A stretch of 64,000 nucleotides of DNA from NCBI GenBank assembly GCA_963842065.1, contig CAWJEW010000006.1:372001-436000 (forward strand), read 5' to 3'. The DNA is from CAITWD01 sp963842065. GTDB lineage: Bacteria > Actinomycetota > Thermoleophilia > Miltoncostaeales > Miltoncostaeaceae. The stretch's first letter is position 1. Every line of letters begins with the position of its first letter. Below are positions 15,885 through 25,168 of this stretch, piece after piece. Below the pieces are notes generated by a model. It ran no database searches. It was not told where the DNA came from and saw only the letters and a list, made by a program, of their open reading frames with translations. The translations under genes and the position numbers were made by a program.

Positions 15885-16588
15885 GAGCGCTCGGTTGCGC
15901 CGGGGGTCGGCTCGAGGGCTTCGCCAAGCGCGATGCACAGCGTGCGGATGTACGACCAGACACCCGCGGCTTCGAACATTCGCACCGTGCCGGGCTCGGG
16001 GGGTGCAGCGGTCGTGCGGGCCCGTTCGAGCACGCCTTCCATCGGGCTGCCCGACCACGCCTCAAAGGCCGCCTGCTCGGCGGTCCGGCGCTGGGGCGCC
16101 TCCCGACGCATGATCGCGGTGATCTCGCGCCCGAATTCCGGTCCGGAGCGCCCGTTGGGCGCCGCAATCTCCCCGATACCTTCGGCAAACAGCCGCACGT
16201 ACGCGCTAAGGGTCACGCGCCGCCGGTCGGCATCGACATCCCCGGAGATCCCGGCCCGCTCGAGGGCGGCATCTTCTTCGAGCTCGAGGGCCTCGAGCCG
16301 GTCACGACCCCGCGCCACCCACAGCTCGAGCTTGGCCTGCATGCCCGCGGGCGCGGCGGCCCACTCGGCCTGCAGCGCAGCCGCCAGGTGCCGCAACCAC
16401 GCCCGCGCACCGACGGCGCGGATGCGGTCGAGGCGTGCCTGACGGTCGGGCAACGTGCCGCCCTCGGCGAGCAGAAACTCCTCGTGAAGGGCGCGCGAGC
16501 TCTCTTGGGCCATGAGCGCCTGGAGGGCGGCCGGTTCGGCGCCGAGATACTTTAACAATCGGTCCGAAAGGGGTTCAGGACTTGTCAT
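15881..16588 (-). CDS. Hypothetical protein, 235 aa
   Basis: The protein is mostly helical and charged: LLKYLGAEPAALQALMAQES, AWLRHLAAALQAEWAAAP, RDRLEALELEEDAALERAG, then EAAGVWSYIRTLCIALGEAL. No family is recognised. TAGGGT lies 6 nt before the ATG at 16588 with no SD sequence, so it is probably leaderless. It is the first gene of a two-gene unit with the MBL-like protein and is divergent from the L,D-transpeptidase gene. Confidence 0.55.
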   Translation of the reverse strand: MTSPEPLSDRLLKYLGAEPAALQALMAQESSRALHEEFLLAEGGTLPDRQARLDRIRAVGARAWLRHLAAALQAEWAAAPAGMQAKLELWVARGRDRLEALELEEDAALERAGISGDVDADRRRVTLSAYVRLFAEGIGEIAAPNGRSGPEFGREITAIMRREAPQRRTAEQAAFEAWSGSPMEGVLERARTTAAPPEPGTVRMFEAAGVWSYIRTLCIALGEALEPTPGATERS

Positions 16589-16798
16589 GGCCGCACCCTA
16601 ACGAGCCGATGACTCGTGCAGGTGGACAACCGCCGGCTGTTCATGCGCAGCACCCCAAGGGACTGTTCGCCCGGTGTCGAACGCTACGCAGAGCGACGTC
16701 ACCGTTCGCACTTGCCCGATTTGGGCGCCTCCGCGAGCAAAGTCACTATCCTATGACCCGATCACACCCCCAGAGCCCCGAATTTGTCAGACGGGATC

Positions 16799-18451
16799 AT
16801 GGCCGATACTGACAACGCACCGACACCGGACGCGGTTGCGCCGGCGACAGAAGACCATTCGACGAGCCCCAACGGCGGGCGTCGCCGCTGGAAGCGCGCC
16901 GCCGTCATCGCGGGCACGTCGATGCTCGTCGTGGTGCTCGCTGCGGGAGCGCTGACACTCGTCGAATCACAGGCATCGATCGACTCCGGCGGTCCCGCGC
17001 TCGCGGACGTCAACCTGCCGCCGGGGGCGTCGGTCACGGTCATCACGGCCACCGATGCCCGCGGAGAGCCGGTCTCGGCGATCCGTACCGGCTCCTCGAT
17101 CGTCCCGACCCATCCGATGGCGCCAGGGACACCGATCACGGTCCACGCCACGGTGCACTATGGGGCCCCCGCGCGCTGGCTGTTCGGGTCGACCACGCAG
17201 ATCACGACGACCGTCACCGCTCCGGTCGCGACCCTGGTGACTCCGGCCGTGCAGACGCTCGCCGCCGGGACTCCTGTGCAGGTTAGCTTCGATACGCCCG
17301 TGGCGCGTGCCGCCATCACCGCCAACAACGCACACACGACGACGGTCCACTCCAGCGCCGGCGTCACGGATCTCACCATCCCGAACGCCGGCAGCTTCGG
17401 CATCGCCCAGATCGCCGCCGCGCCCCGGGCCTGGGAGACGTTGCCGCCCGCCGTCCAGGTCGCCTGGTTCCCACCGGACCCGAAAACGGAGGTCCTCGGC
17501 AGCCCGTCGGTCAGCGCGCCGATCACCCCGTATACCGCGCTCGAGCTGACGTATTCCCAGCCGGTCGCCGACATCCCGGGGGCCCTCCACGCGACGGTCA
17601 GTCCGCGGGTCCCGGGCCAATGGCGCGTCGTCGACGCCCACACGGTCGCCTTCACCCCGGGCGGTTCGGGGTTTGCGCCGGACAGCCTGGTGCATGTCAC
17701 GCTGCCGGCGCGCACCGAGATCGCCGGCGCCCCTTCGCGGGTGTTCACGTGGACGGTGGCCCAGCCGTCGCCCATCCGCGCCGAGCAGCTGCTGGCCCAG
17801 TTGGGCTACATGCCGCTCAATTTCAGCGCGACCACGCCGGTCGCCGCGACCGAGCAGGCGCAGGTCGAGGCAGTCTTCGCGCCGCCCGGCGGCAAGTTCA
17901 CCTGGCGCTGGAGATCTACCCCGCAGGCGCTGCGTACGACCTGGGCGACGGACCCGGCCACCGTGTTGCGCGGTGCGGTCATGGCGTTCGAGGACCAGCA
18001 CAACATGACGACCGACGGACTCCTCGGCCCGCAGGTCTGGCAGGCCATTGTGCAGGCCACCCTGGCCGGGCAACGGAGCACGTTCGGATACACCTACGTG
18101 ACGGTCTATGAGACGCTGCCCGAGCACCTGTCGCTGTGGCACAATGGCCGCGTGTTGATGGAACCGCTGGTCAACACCGGCATCGCCGTGGCACCAACCG
18201 CCACCGGCGTCTACCCGGTCTATCTGCGCGAACAGGTGGGCACGATGTCCGGCAAGAACCCGGACGGTTCGGTCTATCACGACCCGGGCATCCCGTGGAT
18301 CAGCTACTTCAACGGCGGCGACGCCCTGCATGGCTTCATCCGCGGGTCGTACGGGTACCCGCAGAGCCTCGGTTGCGTCGAGATGCAGTACGCCGACGCG
18401 GGCGCGGTCTGGCCGTATACGCCAATCGGCACGCTCGTTGACGTCGAGTAG
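16799..18451 (+). CDS. Membrane-anchored L,D-transpeptidase (YkuD domain)
   Basis: The product is 550 residues. A single membrane span lies near residues 33-55 after a short cytosolic tail. An Ig-like beta-rich region follows (to about 320), then a peptidoglycan-binding-type helical repeat (QLLAQLGYMPL, then AFEDQHNMTTDGLLGPQVWQ). The C-terminal YkuD domain contains HGFIRGS and SLGCVEM with catalytic His 511 and Cys 526. It should make 3-3 cross-links outside the membrane. The ATG at 16799 was chosen; an in-frame TTG at 16784 is possible. TATCCT at 16747-16752 could be the -10 box. It overlaps dacB by 14 nt. Confidence 0.85.
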   Translation: MADTDNAPTPDAVAPATEDHSTSPNGGRRRWKRAAVIAGTSMLVVVLAAGALTLVESQASIDSGGPALADVNLPPGASVTVITATDARGEPVSAIRTGSSIVPTHPMAPGTPITVHATVHYGAPARWLFGSTTQITTTVTAPVATLVTPAVQTLAAGTPVQVSFDTPVARAAITANNAHTTTVHSSAGVTDLTIPNAGSFGIAQIAAAPRAWETLPPAVQVAWFPPDPKTEVLGSPSVSAPITPYTALELTYSQPVADIPGALHATVSPRVPGQWRVVDAHTVAFTPGGSGFAPDSLVHVTLPARTEIAGAPSRVFTWTVAQPSPIRAEQLLAQLGYMPLNFSATTPVAATEQAQVEAVFAPPGGKFTWRWRSTPQALRTTWATDPATVLRGAVMAFEDQHNMTTDGLLGPQVWQAIVQATLAGQRSTFGYTYVTVYETLPEHLSLWHNGRVLMEPLVNTGIAVAPTATGVYPVYLREQVGTMSGKNPDGSVYHDPGIPWISYFNGGDALHGFIRGSYGYPQSLGCVEMQYADAGAVWPYTPIGTLVDVE

Positions 18452-19892
18452 CCCCGACCCGCCGGGCACGCCCCCCCGGCGGCGCACCCGGCGGATTGCA
18501 CAAGCTGCGCTTGCGGTCCTGATCGCCGGAGGGCTCGGTGCGGGTGCCTGGGTATATCTCCAGCACACGTCCGGGCGGAGCGCCGTTGCCCAGGCCGCTG
18601 CCAACGTCGCGACGACCCCTGCGGCGACCACGACCGTGGCGCCCCGTCCCTGCACGCGCGCCGTCGCGGGCCCGTCCGATCCCATCCTGCGTACCCTGAT
18701 CGCGACGTGGACTGCGCAGCACCCGGCCACGGCCGTCACCGTGTGGCGCACGGGGACGACGTGTCCGATCGACATCGCGAGCCGCAACGCCAGCCTGCCG
18801 CTGCTGCCGGCGTCCAACAACAAGCTGCTCACCAGCACCGGCGCGCTGCTGACCCTGGGCCCGACATACCGCTTCACGACCAGTCTGGTGGTCGCCGACA
18901 CCGCGAACGTCACTCAACTCCTCGACGGGACGCTGACCGCGCCGATCACGCTTGTGGGCAGCGGTGACCCGCTGTTTGCCACATATGCGTACGCACACAA
19001 GTACCTTGGCTCGAACGGCGACACCCTCAACGCCCTCGCCGCGCGCCTGGCCAAGCCCGACGGGACGCGGCCCGCCATCCGGAAGGTCACCGGTGCCCTG
19101 CGCGTGAACGCGAGCGTCTTCGATGCGCGAAGCGTGCCGCCGGCATGGACGGCGCACGACCTCGGTTCGATTCAGCCGCTGTCCGGGGCCGCATCGAACG
19201 AGGATTTCGCCGGCGACACGCAAGACGATCCCGTCGCGAACGCGGTCGAGGCCACCGCCCAGCGCCTGAAGACGGCGCTGCACGGTGTCCACGTCACGAC
19301 GACCGGCCCTGCCGGATCGGGCCCGATCCCCCGGGCCCCGATCACGCTCGCCGAGGTCAGCTCGCCGACCCTCGCGACAATCCTGCGGATCATGAACGTG
19401 CCCAGCGACGACTTCATCGCCGAACAGCTCATCAAGGCGATCGGCGCGCGGGCACAGACCCCGGGGACATCGGCCGAGGGCATCGCCCGGGTCGTGGCGG
19501 TGCTCGGTGAACTCGGAATCCTGCAGCCCGGGGACCGAATGGTGGACGGGTCGGGACTCGCCCGCACCGACCGCGAGACCTCGACGACGCTGGCGCTGCT
19601 GCTGTTGGCGGCCCAGCGCACGCCGGCATGGGGCGCGCCGCTGATCGCATCGTTGCCCGAACCCGGTCAGGGAACCCTGAAGACGCGCCTGGCGGGCCTG
19701 GCGTCCCGGGTGCGGGCAAAGACGGGCACCCTCGACGACGTCTCGGCCTTGAGCGGGATCGTCCACGCCGCCGACGGCAAGACCTACACGTTCTCGATCC
19801 TGTGCGACGGCCTGAGTACCAGCCAGATCACGGCCGCGCACAACTTCCAGGACGCCATCGTGCGCCGCCTCGCGCACGGCGTCGCGGGATAG
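18438..19892 (+). CDS. dacB: D-alanyl-D-alanine carboxypeptidase, PBP4/DacB family (S13)
   Basis: The product is about 484 residues if the TTG at 18438 is used; no better start is visible before the membrane anchor (AQAALAVLIAGGLGAGAWVY). The penicillin-binding motifs are S126-x-x-K (SNNK), K428-T-G (KTGTLDD) and, in the middle, S323-D-D where the family has S-D-N. It should remove the terminal D-Ala from pentapeptides at the outer membrane face, giving the tetrapeptide donors that L,D-transpeptidases need, which fits the overlap with the gene upstream. Whether the SDD variant is active is unclear. Confidence 0.85.
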   Translation: MTSSSPDPPGTPPRRRTRRIAQAALAVLIAGGLGAGAWVYLQHTSGRSAVAQAAANVATTPAATTTVAPRPCTRAVAGPSDPILRTLIATWTAQHPATAVTVWRTGTTCPIDIASRNASLPLLPASNNKLLTSTGALLTLGPTYRFTTSLVVADTANVTQLLDGTLTAPITLVGSGDPLFATYAYAHKYLGSNGDTLNALAARLAKPDGTRPAIRKVTGALRVNASVFDARSVPPAWTAHDLGSIQPLSGAASNEDFAGDTQDDPVANAVEATAQRLKTALHGVHVTTTGPAGSGPIPRAPITLAEVSSPTLATILRIMNVPSDDFIAEQLIKAIGARAQTPGTSAEGIARVVAVLGELGILQPGDRMVDGSGLARTDRETSTTLALLLLAAQRTPAWGAPLIASLPEPGQGTLKTRLAGLASRVRAKTGTLDDVSALSGIVHAADGKTYTFSILCDGLSTSQITAAHNFQDAIVRRLAHGVAG

Positions 19893-19903
19893 CCCACGAC
19901 CCG

Positions 19904-20719
19904 TCAGGGCCCGGGTGCCTGCGCGATGACGAGCAGCTTGGTGAACGCGTAGACGAACGTGCCGTCCCGGCTCTCGGCACGCAGGGCCGCCTCGGCCCGG
20001 GCCAATTGGCGGTCACGGTCCTCGGGCGTGCGGTGCGCCCACAGATGCGAGCCCACGGCGCGCATCCGGTCCAGGTAGCGGTCAGCCGGCAGGCGGCGCT
20101 GGCGCGATTCGACCCAGAGATCGACCTCCTCCAGGCCGGCATCCGCGAGATATCCGCGCATCTCCTCGGGGTAGATCTCGTTGCTGACGATCGACTCGGC
20201 GAGCTCGGGGAGGATCGGCGGGTCGCTCGCGCGCGAGAGGGCGACGAACTGGGCGTCATGCCCGGGACCGGGTCCAAGCAGGGCGAACACCCCGCCCGGA
20301 CGCAGGGTCTTCGCCATCGCGACGATTGCCGCCCGGCGATCGTCGAACCAGTGCAACGCCATGGTGCACAGCACCAGATCGACGCTCGCCGGTGGGACGC
20401 CCATGTCCAGCACGTCGGCCACCCGCAGCGTCGCCCGGACGTCGGGATAGTCGGCGAGTTTGGCCCGGAACTGGTCGAGCATCCCCGCCGAGGCGTCGAT
20501 GCCGATCACGCTCGTGATCCCGCGCCGCGCGATCATGTGCATCGTCGCGAAGCCTGTCCCGCACGCGACGTCTAGCAGGTCGTCATAGGTGCGATCGGGC
20601 AGTGCGCCGATCAGCCGCTGTGCGCCGGCACGATTGAAGCCGACGTGGTCGTCGTAGATGTGCGCGCTGCGATCGAAACTCTCGCGCGGATGTTCGGCGT
20701 CGCCGCCCGGCCCGGCCAT
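19904..20719 (-). CDS. Class I SAM-dependent methyltransferase
   Basis: The product is 271 residues. Motif I is LLDVACGTGFATMHMIARRG (residues about 50-70), followed by VIGIDASAGMLDQFRAK, VDLVLCTMALHWFDDRRAAI and the post-motif LRPGGVFALLGPG. This is the UbiE/Methyltransf_11 type; the substrate is unknown. TACCCT lies 6 nt before the ATG at 20719 and no clear SD is present, so it is probably leaderless. It is divergent from pgi and converges with dacB. Confidence 0.85.
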   Translation of the reverse strand: MAGPGGDAEHPRESFDRSAHIYDDHVGFNRAGAQRLIGALPDRTYDDLLDVACGTGFATMHMIARRGITSVIGIDASAGMLDQFRAKLADYPDVRATLRVADVLDMGVPPASVDLVLCTMALHWFDDRRAAIVAMAKTLRPGGVFALLGPGPGHDAQFVALSRASDPPILPELAESIVSNEIYPEEMRGYLADAGLEEVDLWVESRQRRLPADRYLDRMRAVGSHLWAHRTPEDRDRQLARAEAALRAESRDGTFVYAFTKLLVIAQAPGP

Positions 20720-20839
20720 GCCCACAGGGTACCGGGCGGCCGGTGCCGGGTGCGTCCCGGCGGCACGCCCGTAGGCGGGCGCCGCGGCAGGTCGTAGGCT
20801 TCCGCTGACCCTCCCCCAACGACGCCACGGAGCGCGCAC

Positions 20840-22504
20840 ATGCCCGATCACGCCGGCACCCCGGCCGATGGTCCAACCCGCCACCCGGCGTGGCTGGCAC
20901 TCGACGCCGACCGCACGCGCCTCGGCAGGGTGCACCTGCGTGAGCTGTTCGCGGCCGACCCCGACCGAGGCACGCGGCTGCGGGCGGGCGGCGCGGGACT
21001 CGAGCTCGACTACGCCAAACAGCGGATCACCGACGGGACTCTGCGGCACCTGATCGCGCTCGCCGAGCAGTGCCGGCTCGCCGAGCGCCGCGCGCAGATG
21101 TTCGCCGGCGCACGCATCAACGTGTCCGAACAGCGATCGGTGCTGCACGTAGCGCTCCGCATGCCCCGGGCCATGCGGCTCGAGGTCGACGGGACCGACG
21201 TCGTCGCCGAGGTCCACGACGTCCTCGAGCGTATGGGGCGCTTCGCCGGGGCGGTCCGCTCAGGCCAGTGGCGCGGGCACACCGGCAAGCCGATCAAGAC
21301 CGTCATCAACATCGGCATCGGCGGATCCGACCTCGGCCCGGTCATGGCGTATGCCGCGCTGCGGCCGTTCGTGCGGCCCGGGCTGGAGTGCCGCTTCGTC
21401 TCCAACGTCGACGCGGACGCGATCCTCGACGCGACCCGTGACCTGGATCCCGCCGAGACGCTGATCATCGTCTCCTCGAAGACGTTCACGACCCGCGAGA
21501 CCATGACCAACGCCCATTCGGCGCGTCGATGGCTGGTCGACGGCCTGGGCGACGAGTCGGCCGTCGCGCGTCATGCCGTCGCGGTGTCGACGAACGTGGA
21601 GGCGGTGAGCGCGTTCGGGATCGCCCCAGAGAACATGTTCGGCTTCTGGGACTGGGTCGGCGGGCGGTACTCGATGGACTCGGCGATCGGGCTGTCGACG
21701 ATGATCGCGATCGGCAGCGACGGGTTCGCGGACCTGCTGGCCGGTTTCCACGCGATGGACAACCATTTCCTGGAAGCGCCGTTCGACGCCAACCTGCCGG
21801 TGCTGATGGGCCTGCTCGCGGTCTGGAACCGCAACTTCCTCGGCGCCCCGACCGTCGCGGTGCTGCCCTACAGCGAACACATGCACCGCTTCCCGGCCTA
21901 TCTCCAGCAGCTGACGATGGAGTCCAACGGCAAGCACATCACCCGCTCCGGGCAGCCGGTCGACTACGACACCGGCGCAATCTTGTGGGGGGAGCCCGGC
22001 ACCAACGGCCAGCACAGCTTCTACCAGCTCCTGCACCAGGGCACGACGATGGTCCCCGCCGACCTGATCGGGTTCCTGCACCCCACCGAGCCGCTCGGGG
22101 ACCACCACGACTTCCTGCTGGCAAACCTGGTGGCCCAGGCCCAGGCACTGGCGTTTGGCCGGACCGAGGACGACCTGCGCGCAGAAGGGATCGCCCCGGA
22201 ACTCATCCCCCACAAGCTCATGGCCGGCAACCGCCCCACCAACGTCATCCTCGCGGACGCCCTCACCCCGCACACGCTTGGCGCGCTTGTGGCCCTGTAC
22301 GAGCACAGCGTGTTCACGCAGTCGGTCGTCTGGGGCATCGACGCGTTCGACCAGTGGGGGGTCGAGCTCGGCAAGCAGCTGGCCACCACGATCGTCGACG
22401 AGATCACCGCGCCGGCCGAACCGGCGCTCGCCCACGACAGTTCGACCAACGCCCTGATTCACCGGATCCGGGCCGCGCGTGCGGCCCGGCCCGCGGCAAG
22501 CTAG
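20840..22504 (+). CDS. pgi: Glucose-6-phosphate isomerase
   Basis: The product is 554 residues, the usual size. It interconverts glucose-6-phosphate and fructose-6-phosphate. Signatures are intact: INIGIGGSDLGP, VSSKTFTTRETM, VGGRYSMDSAIG, GEPGTNGQHSFYQLLHQG with the catalytic His, and IDAFDQWGVELGK with the catalytic Lys. TAGGCT at 20795-20800 is a candidate -10 box and CGGAG precedes the ATG by 9 nt. Its TAG stop and that of ppdK on the other strand read the same CTAG palindrome at 22501-22504. Confidence 0.96.
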   Translation: MPDHAGTPADGPTRHPAWLALDADRTRLGRVHLRELFAADPDRGTRLRAGGAGLELDYAKQRITDGTLRHLIALAEQCRLAERRAQMFAGARINVSEQRSVLHVALRMPRAMRLEVDGTDVVAEVHDVLERMGRFAGAVRSGQWRGHTGKPIKTVINIGIGGSDLGPVMAYAALRPFVRPGLECRFVSNVDADAILDATRDLDPAETLIIVSSKTFTTRETMTNAHSARRWLVDGLGDESAVARHAVAVSTNVEAVSAFGIAPENMFGFWDWVGGRYSMDSAIGLSTMIAIGSDGFADLLAGFHAMDNHFLEAPFDANLPVLMGLLAVWNRNFLGAPTVAVLPYSEHMHRFPAYLQQLTMESNGKHITRSGQPVDYDTGAILWGEPGTNGQHSFYQLLHQGTTMVPADLIGFLHPTEPLGDHHDFLLANLVAQAQALAFGRTEDDLRAEGIAPELIPHKLMAGNRPTNVILADALTPHTLGALVALYEHSVFTQSVVWGIDAFDQWGVELGKQLATTIVDEITAPAEPALAHDSSTNALIHRIRAARAARPAAS

Positions 22505-25168
22505 CTGGTGGGCTTGCGCAGCGCCGCCTGGGCGGCGGCGATGCGCGCGGTCTGAACCCGGTAGGGGGAGCACGAGACGTAGTCGAGTCCGATCGCGCCA
22601 AAGAAGTGGATCGACTCCGGGTCGCCGCCATGCTCCCCGCAGATGCCCAGCCTGATCTTCGGCTTAACCTCCCGCGCACTCTCTACCGCCATACGCACCA
22701 GTTTGCCGACGCCCCCGCGGTCGATGTGCTCGAACGGGTTGCTGCGCAGGATGCCCTTTGCCAGGTAGTCCCCGAGGAATTTCGTCTCGGCGTCGTCGCG
22801 CGAGAAGCCCAGGGTGGTCTGGGTCAGGTCGTTGGTGCCAAACGAAAAGAAGTCCGCCTGACGGGCGATCTCGTCGGCGACAAGCGCGGCACGCGGCAGC
22901 TCGATCATCGTGCCCACGAGGTACTCGACGCTCGTCCCTTGCTCGGCAAACACGGACTCGGCCACATCGAGGATGTGTTCGCGCAGCCACCGCAGCTCGT
23001 CCTCGAAGCCCACCAGCGGGATCATGATCTCGACGATCGGCTCGACGCCGGTGCGGCGCTTGACGTCGCATGCGGCGCTCAGGATCGCCGCCACCTGCAT
23101 CCGGTACAGGTCAGGGATCTCGATTCCCAGCCGGCACCCGCGCGTGCCCAGCATCGGGTTGACCTCCTTGAGCCGCTCGACCCTGGGCAGTTGGGCGGCC
23201 GCCTCCTCGTCGGGCGTCCCCGTCGCCTCGGCACGGGCCATGCGGATCCGCAGGTCGGTGTAGTCCGGGAGAAACTCGTGCAGCGGCGGGTCCAGGAGCC
23301 GGATCGTGACCGGCAGCCCCTCCATGGCCTCGAAGATGCCGATGAAATCCTCGATTTGGAACCGGCGCAGGTGGTCAAGCGACGCGACAAGGTCCTCGTG
23401 GTTGTCGGCCATGATCATCTCCTGCACGTGCGGCAGCCGGTCCTCCCCGCCGAACATGTGCTCGGTCCGGCACAGCCCGATCCCTTCGGCCCCGAACTCG
23501 CGCGCCCGGCGGGCGTCCTCGGGCGTGTCGGCGTTGGTGTGCACCCTCATGGTGCGGAAGGCGTCCGCCCACGACAGCACGCGCTCCAGGTAGGCGTTGT
23601 GTGCATCCGGCGGCAACAGCGGCAGCTGGCCGACGTAGACGGTCCCGTTGCTTCCGTCGATCGTCACCCACTCTCCTTCGTGCACCGTGTACTGGTCGCG
23701 AATCGTCAGCGTGCCGGCCGGCTCATCGACGACCAGGTCGGTGACCCCGGTGACCGCTGGGGTTCCCATCCCGACCGCCACGATCGCCGCGTGGCTGGTT
23801 TTGCCGCCGCGAGAGGTCAGGATGCCCTTGGCGGCGACCATGCCGTGAAAGTCGTCCGGGGTCGTCTCGTCACGTACGAGGATCACGCTCTCCCCCGCAT
23901 GCGCCCGGCGCTCCGCGTCGTCGGCCGAGAACACGACGACTCCGCTCGCCGCGCCCGGCGAGGCCTGCACGCCGGTGGCGGCCGGCGTCGGGCTGGCCGC
24001 TGCATCCAGCCGGGGCAGCAGCAGCTGGCGGACCTGATCGGCGACGATCAGCGAGATCATCGCCTCGCCGGGGGCGAGCAGCCCCTCATCGACCATGTCG
24101 ACTGCGATCCGCAGCATGGCCTCCGCGCTGCGCATGCCGTTGCGGGTCTGGAGCATGTACAGCTGACCGTCTTCGATGGTGAACTCGACGTCCTGCATGT
24201 TGCGGTACGTCTTCTCGAGCAGCGCCATCGTCCGGACCAGCTGCGTGTAGGCCTCCGGCAGGTGCTCCCCCAGCTCCACCAAGGGCTCCGGGGTGCGGAT
24301 CCCGGCGACGACATCCTCGCCCTGCGCGTTGATAAGGAACTCGCCGAAGGGCTCGCCCGACTCGCCGGTCGTGTTGTTGCGCGTGAAGGCGACGCCGGTG
24401 GCCGAGCGCGGGCCGGTGTTGCCGAACACCATCTGCTGGACGCTGACCGCAGTCCCGAGATCGTCCGGGATACGGTTCACCCGGCGATAGTCCCTGGCGC
24501 GGCGATTGTCCCAGCTTTCAAATACCGCGCGGATGGCGGCATCGAGCTGCACCCGCGGCTCCTGCGGGAACGCCTCGTCCTTCTGGTCGCGGTAAATGTC
24601 CTTGAACGTGCTCGACGAGACCGCGCAGGTCGTCCGCGTTCAGCTCGACGTCCTGCGCGACTCCCCGCGCGGTCTTGAGCGCCGAGAGCGCGTCCTCGAA
24701 GTGGCTGCGCTCGACGCCGGCCACGACATCGCCGAACATCTGAATGAAGCGGCGGTACGAGTCGTAGGCAAAGCGCGGGTTCCTGGTACGCGTCGCCAGG
24801 CCTCGCACCGAGACATCGTTGAGCCCGAGGTTCAGGACAGTATCCATCATCCCGGGCATCGACTCCGGGGCGCCCGAGCGCACCGAGACCAGCAGCGGGT
24901 CGTCCGGGTCCCCGAGCCGCTTGCCGGTGCGCGCTTCGAGGGCCTCCAGATGGCGGGTGATCTCATCATCCAGGCCGCGGGGCATGGCGTGCCCGGCCAA
25001 CAGGTAGTCGATGCAGGCCCGGGTCGTGATGGTGAACCCGCCCGGCACCGGAAGGCCCAGGCGCGTCATCTCGGCAACGTTGGCCCCCTTGCCGCCGAGC
25101 AGCATGCGCATGTCGCGCGAGCCCTCCGAGAAGTCGTAGACCCGCTTCGTGGCCGCCGTCGCGCTCAT
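22501..25168 (-). CDS. ppdK: Pyruvate, phosphate dikinase (single-base frameshift)
   Basis: It interconverts pyruvate + ATP + Pi and PEP + AMP + PPi. The N-terminal frame (25168 to about 24608) has GGKGANVAEMTRLGLPVPGG and SVRSGAPESMPGMMDTVLNL. The remaining frame (about 24606 to 22501) has SRGGKTSHAAIVAVGMGTPAV with the phospho-His, GLCRTEHMFG and FSFGTNDLTQTTLGFSRDD. The two are joined if one base is skipped at about 24607 (CAC-G-TTC), giving about 888 residues, normal for the family. As written the protein would end after about 215 residues. The ATG overlaps the glyS stop (ATGA), so glyQ-glyS-ppdK is one operon. Confidence 0.9.

Noticed and set aside
16967..18913. A 648-codon minus-strand frame
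   Set aside because: It is antisense to the L,D-transpeptidase, which has a complete catalytic motif; the antisense product has no recognisable domain.
21529..24678. A 1,049-codon open frame on the plus strand across pgi and ppdK
   Set aside because: It lies in a shadow frame of pgi and antisense to ppdK, both with strong family motifs. The composition is Arg/Pro/Gly-rich as expected for a shadow frame in high-GC DNA.
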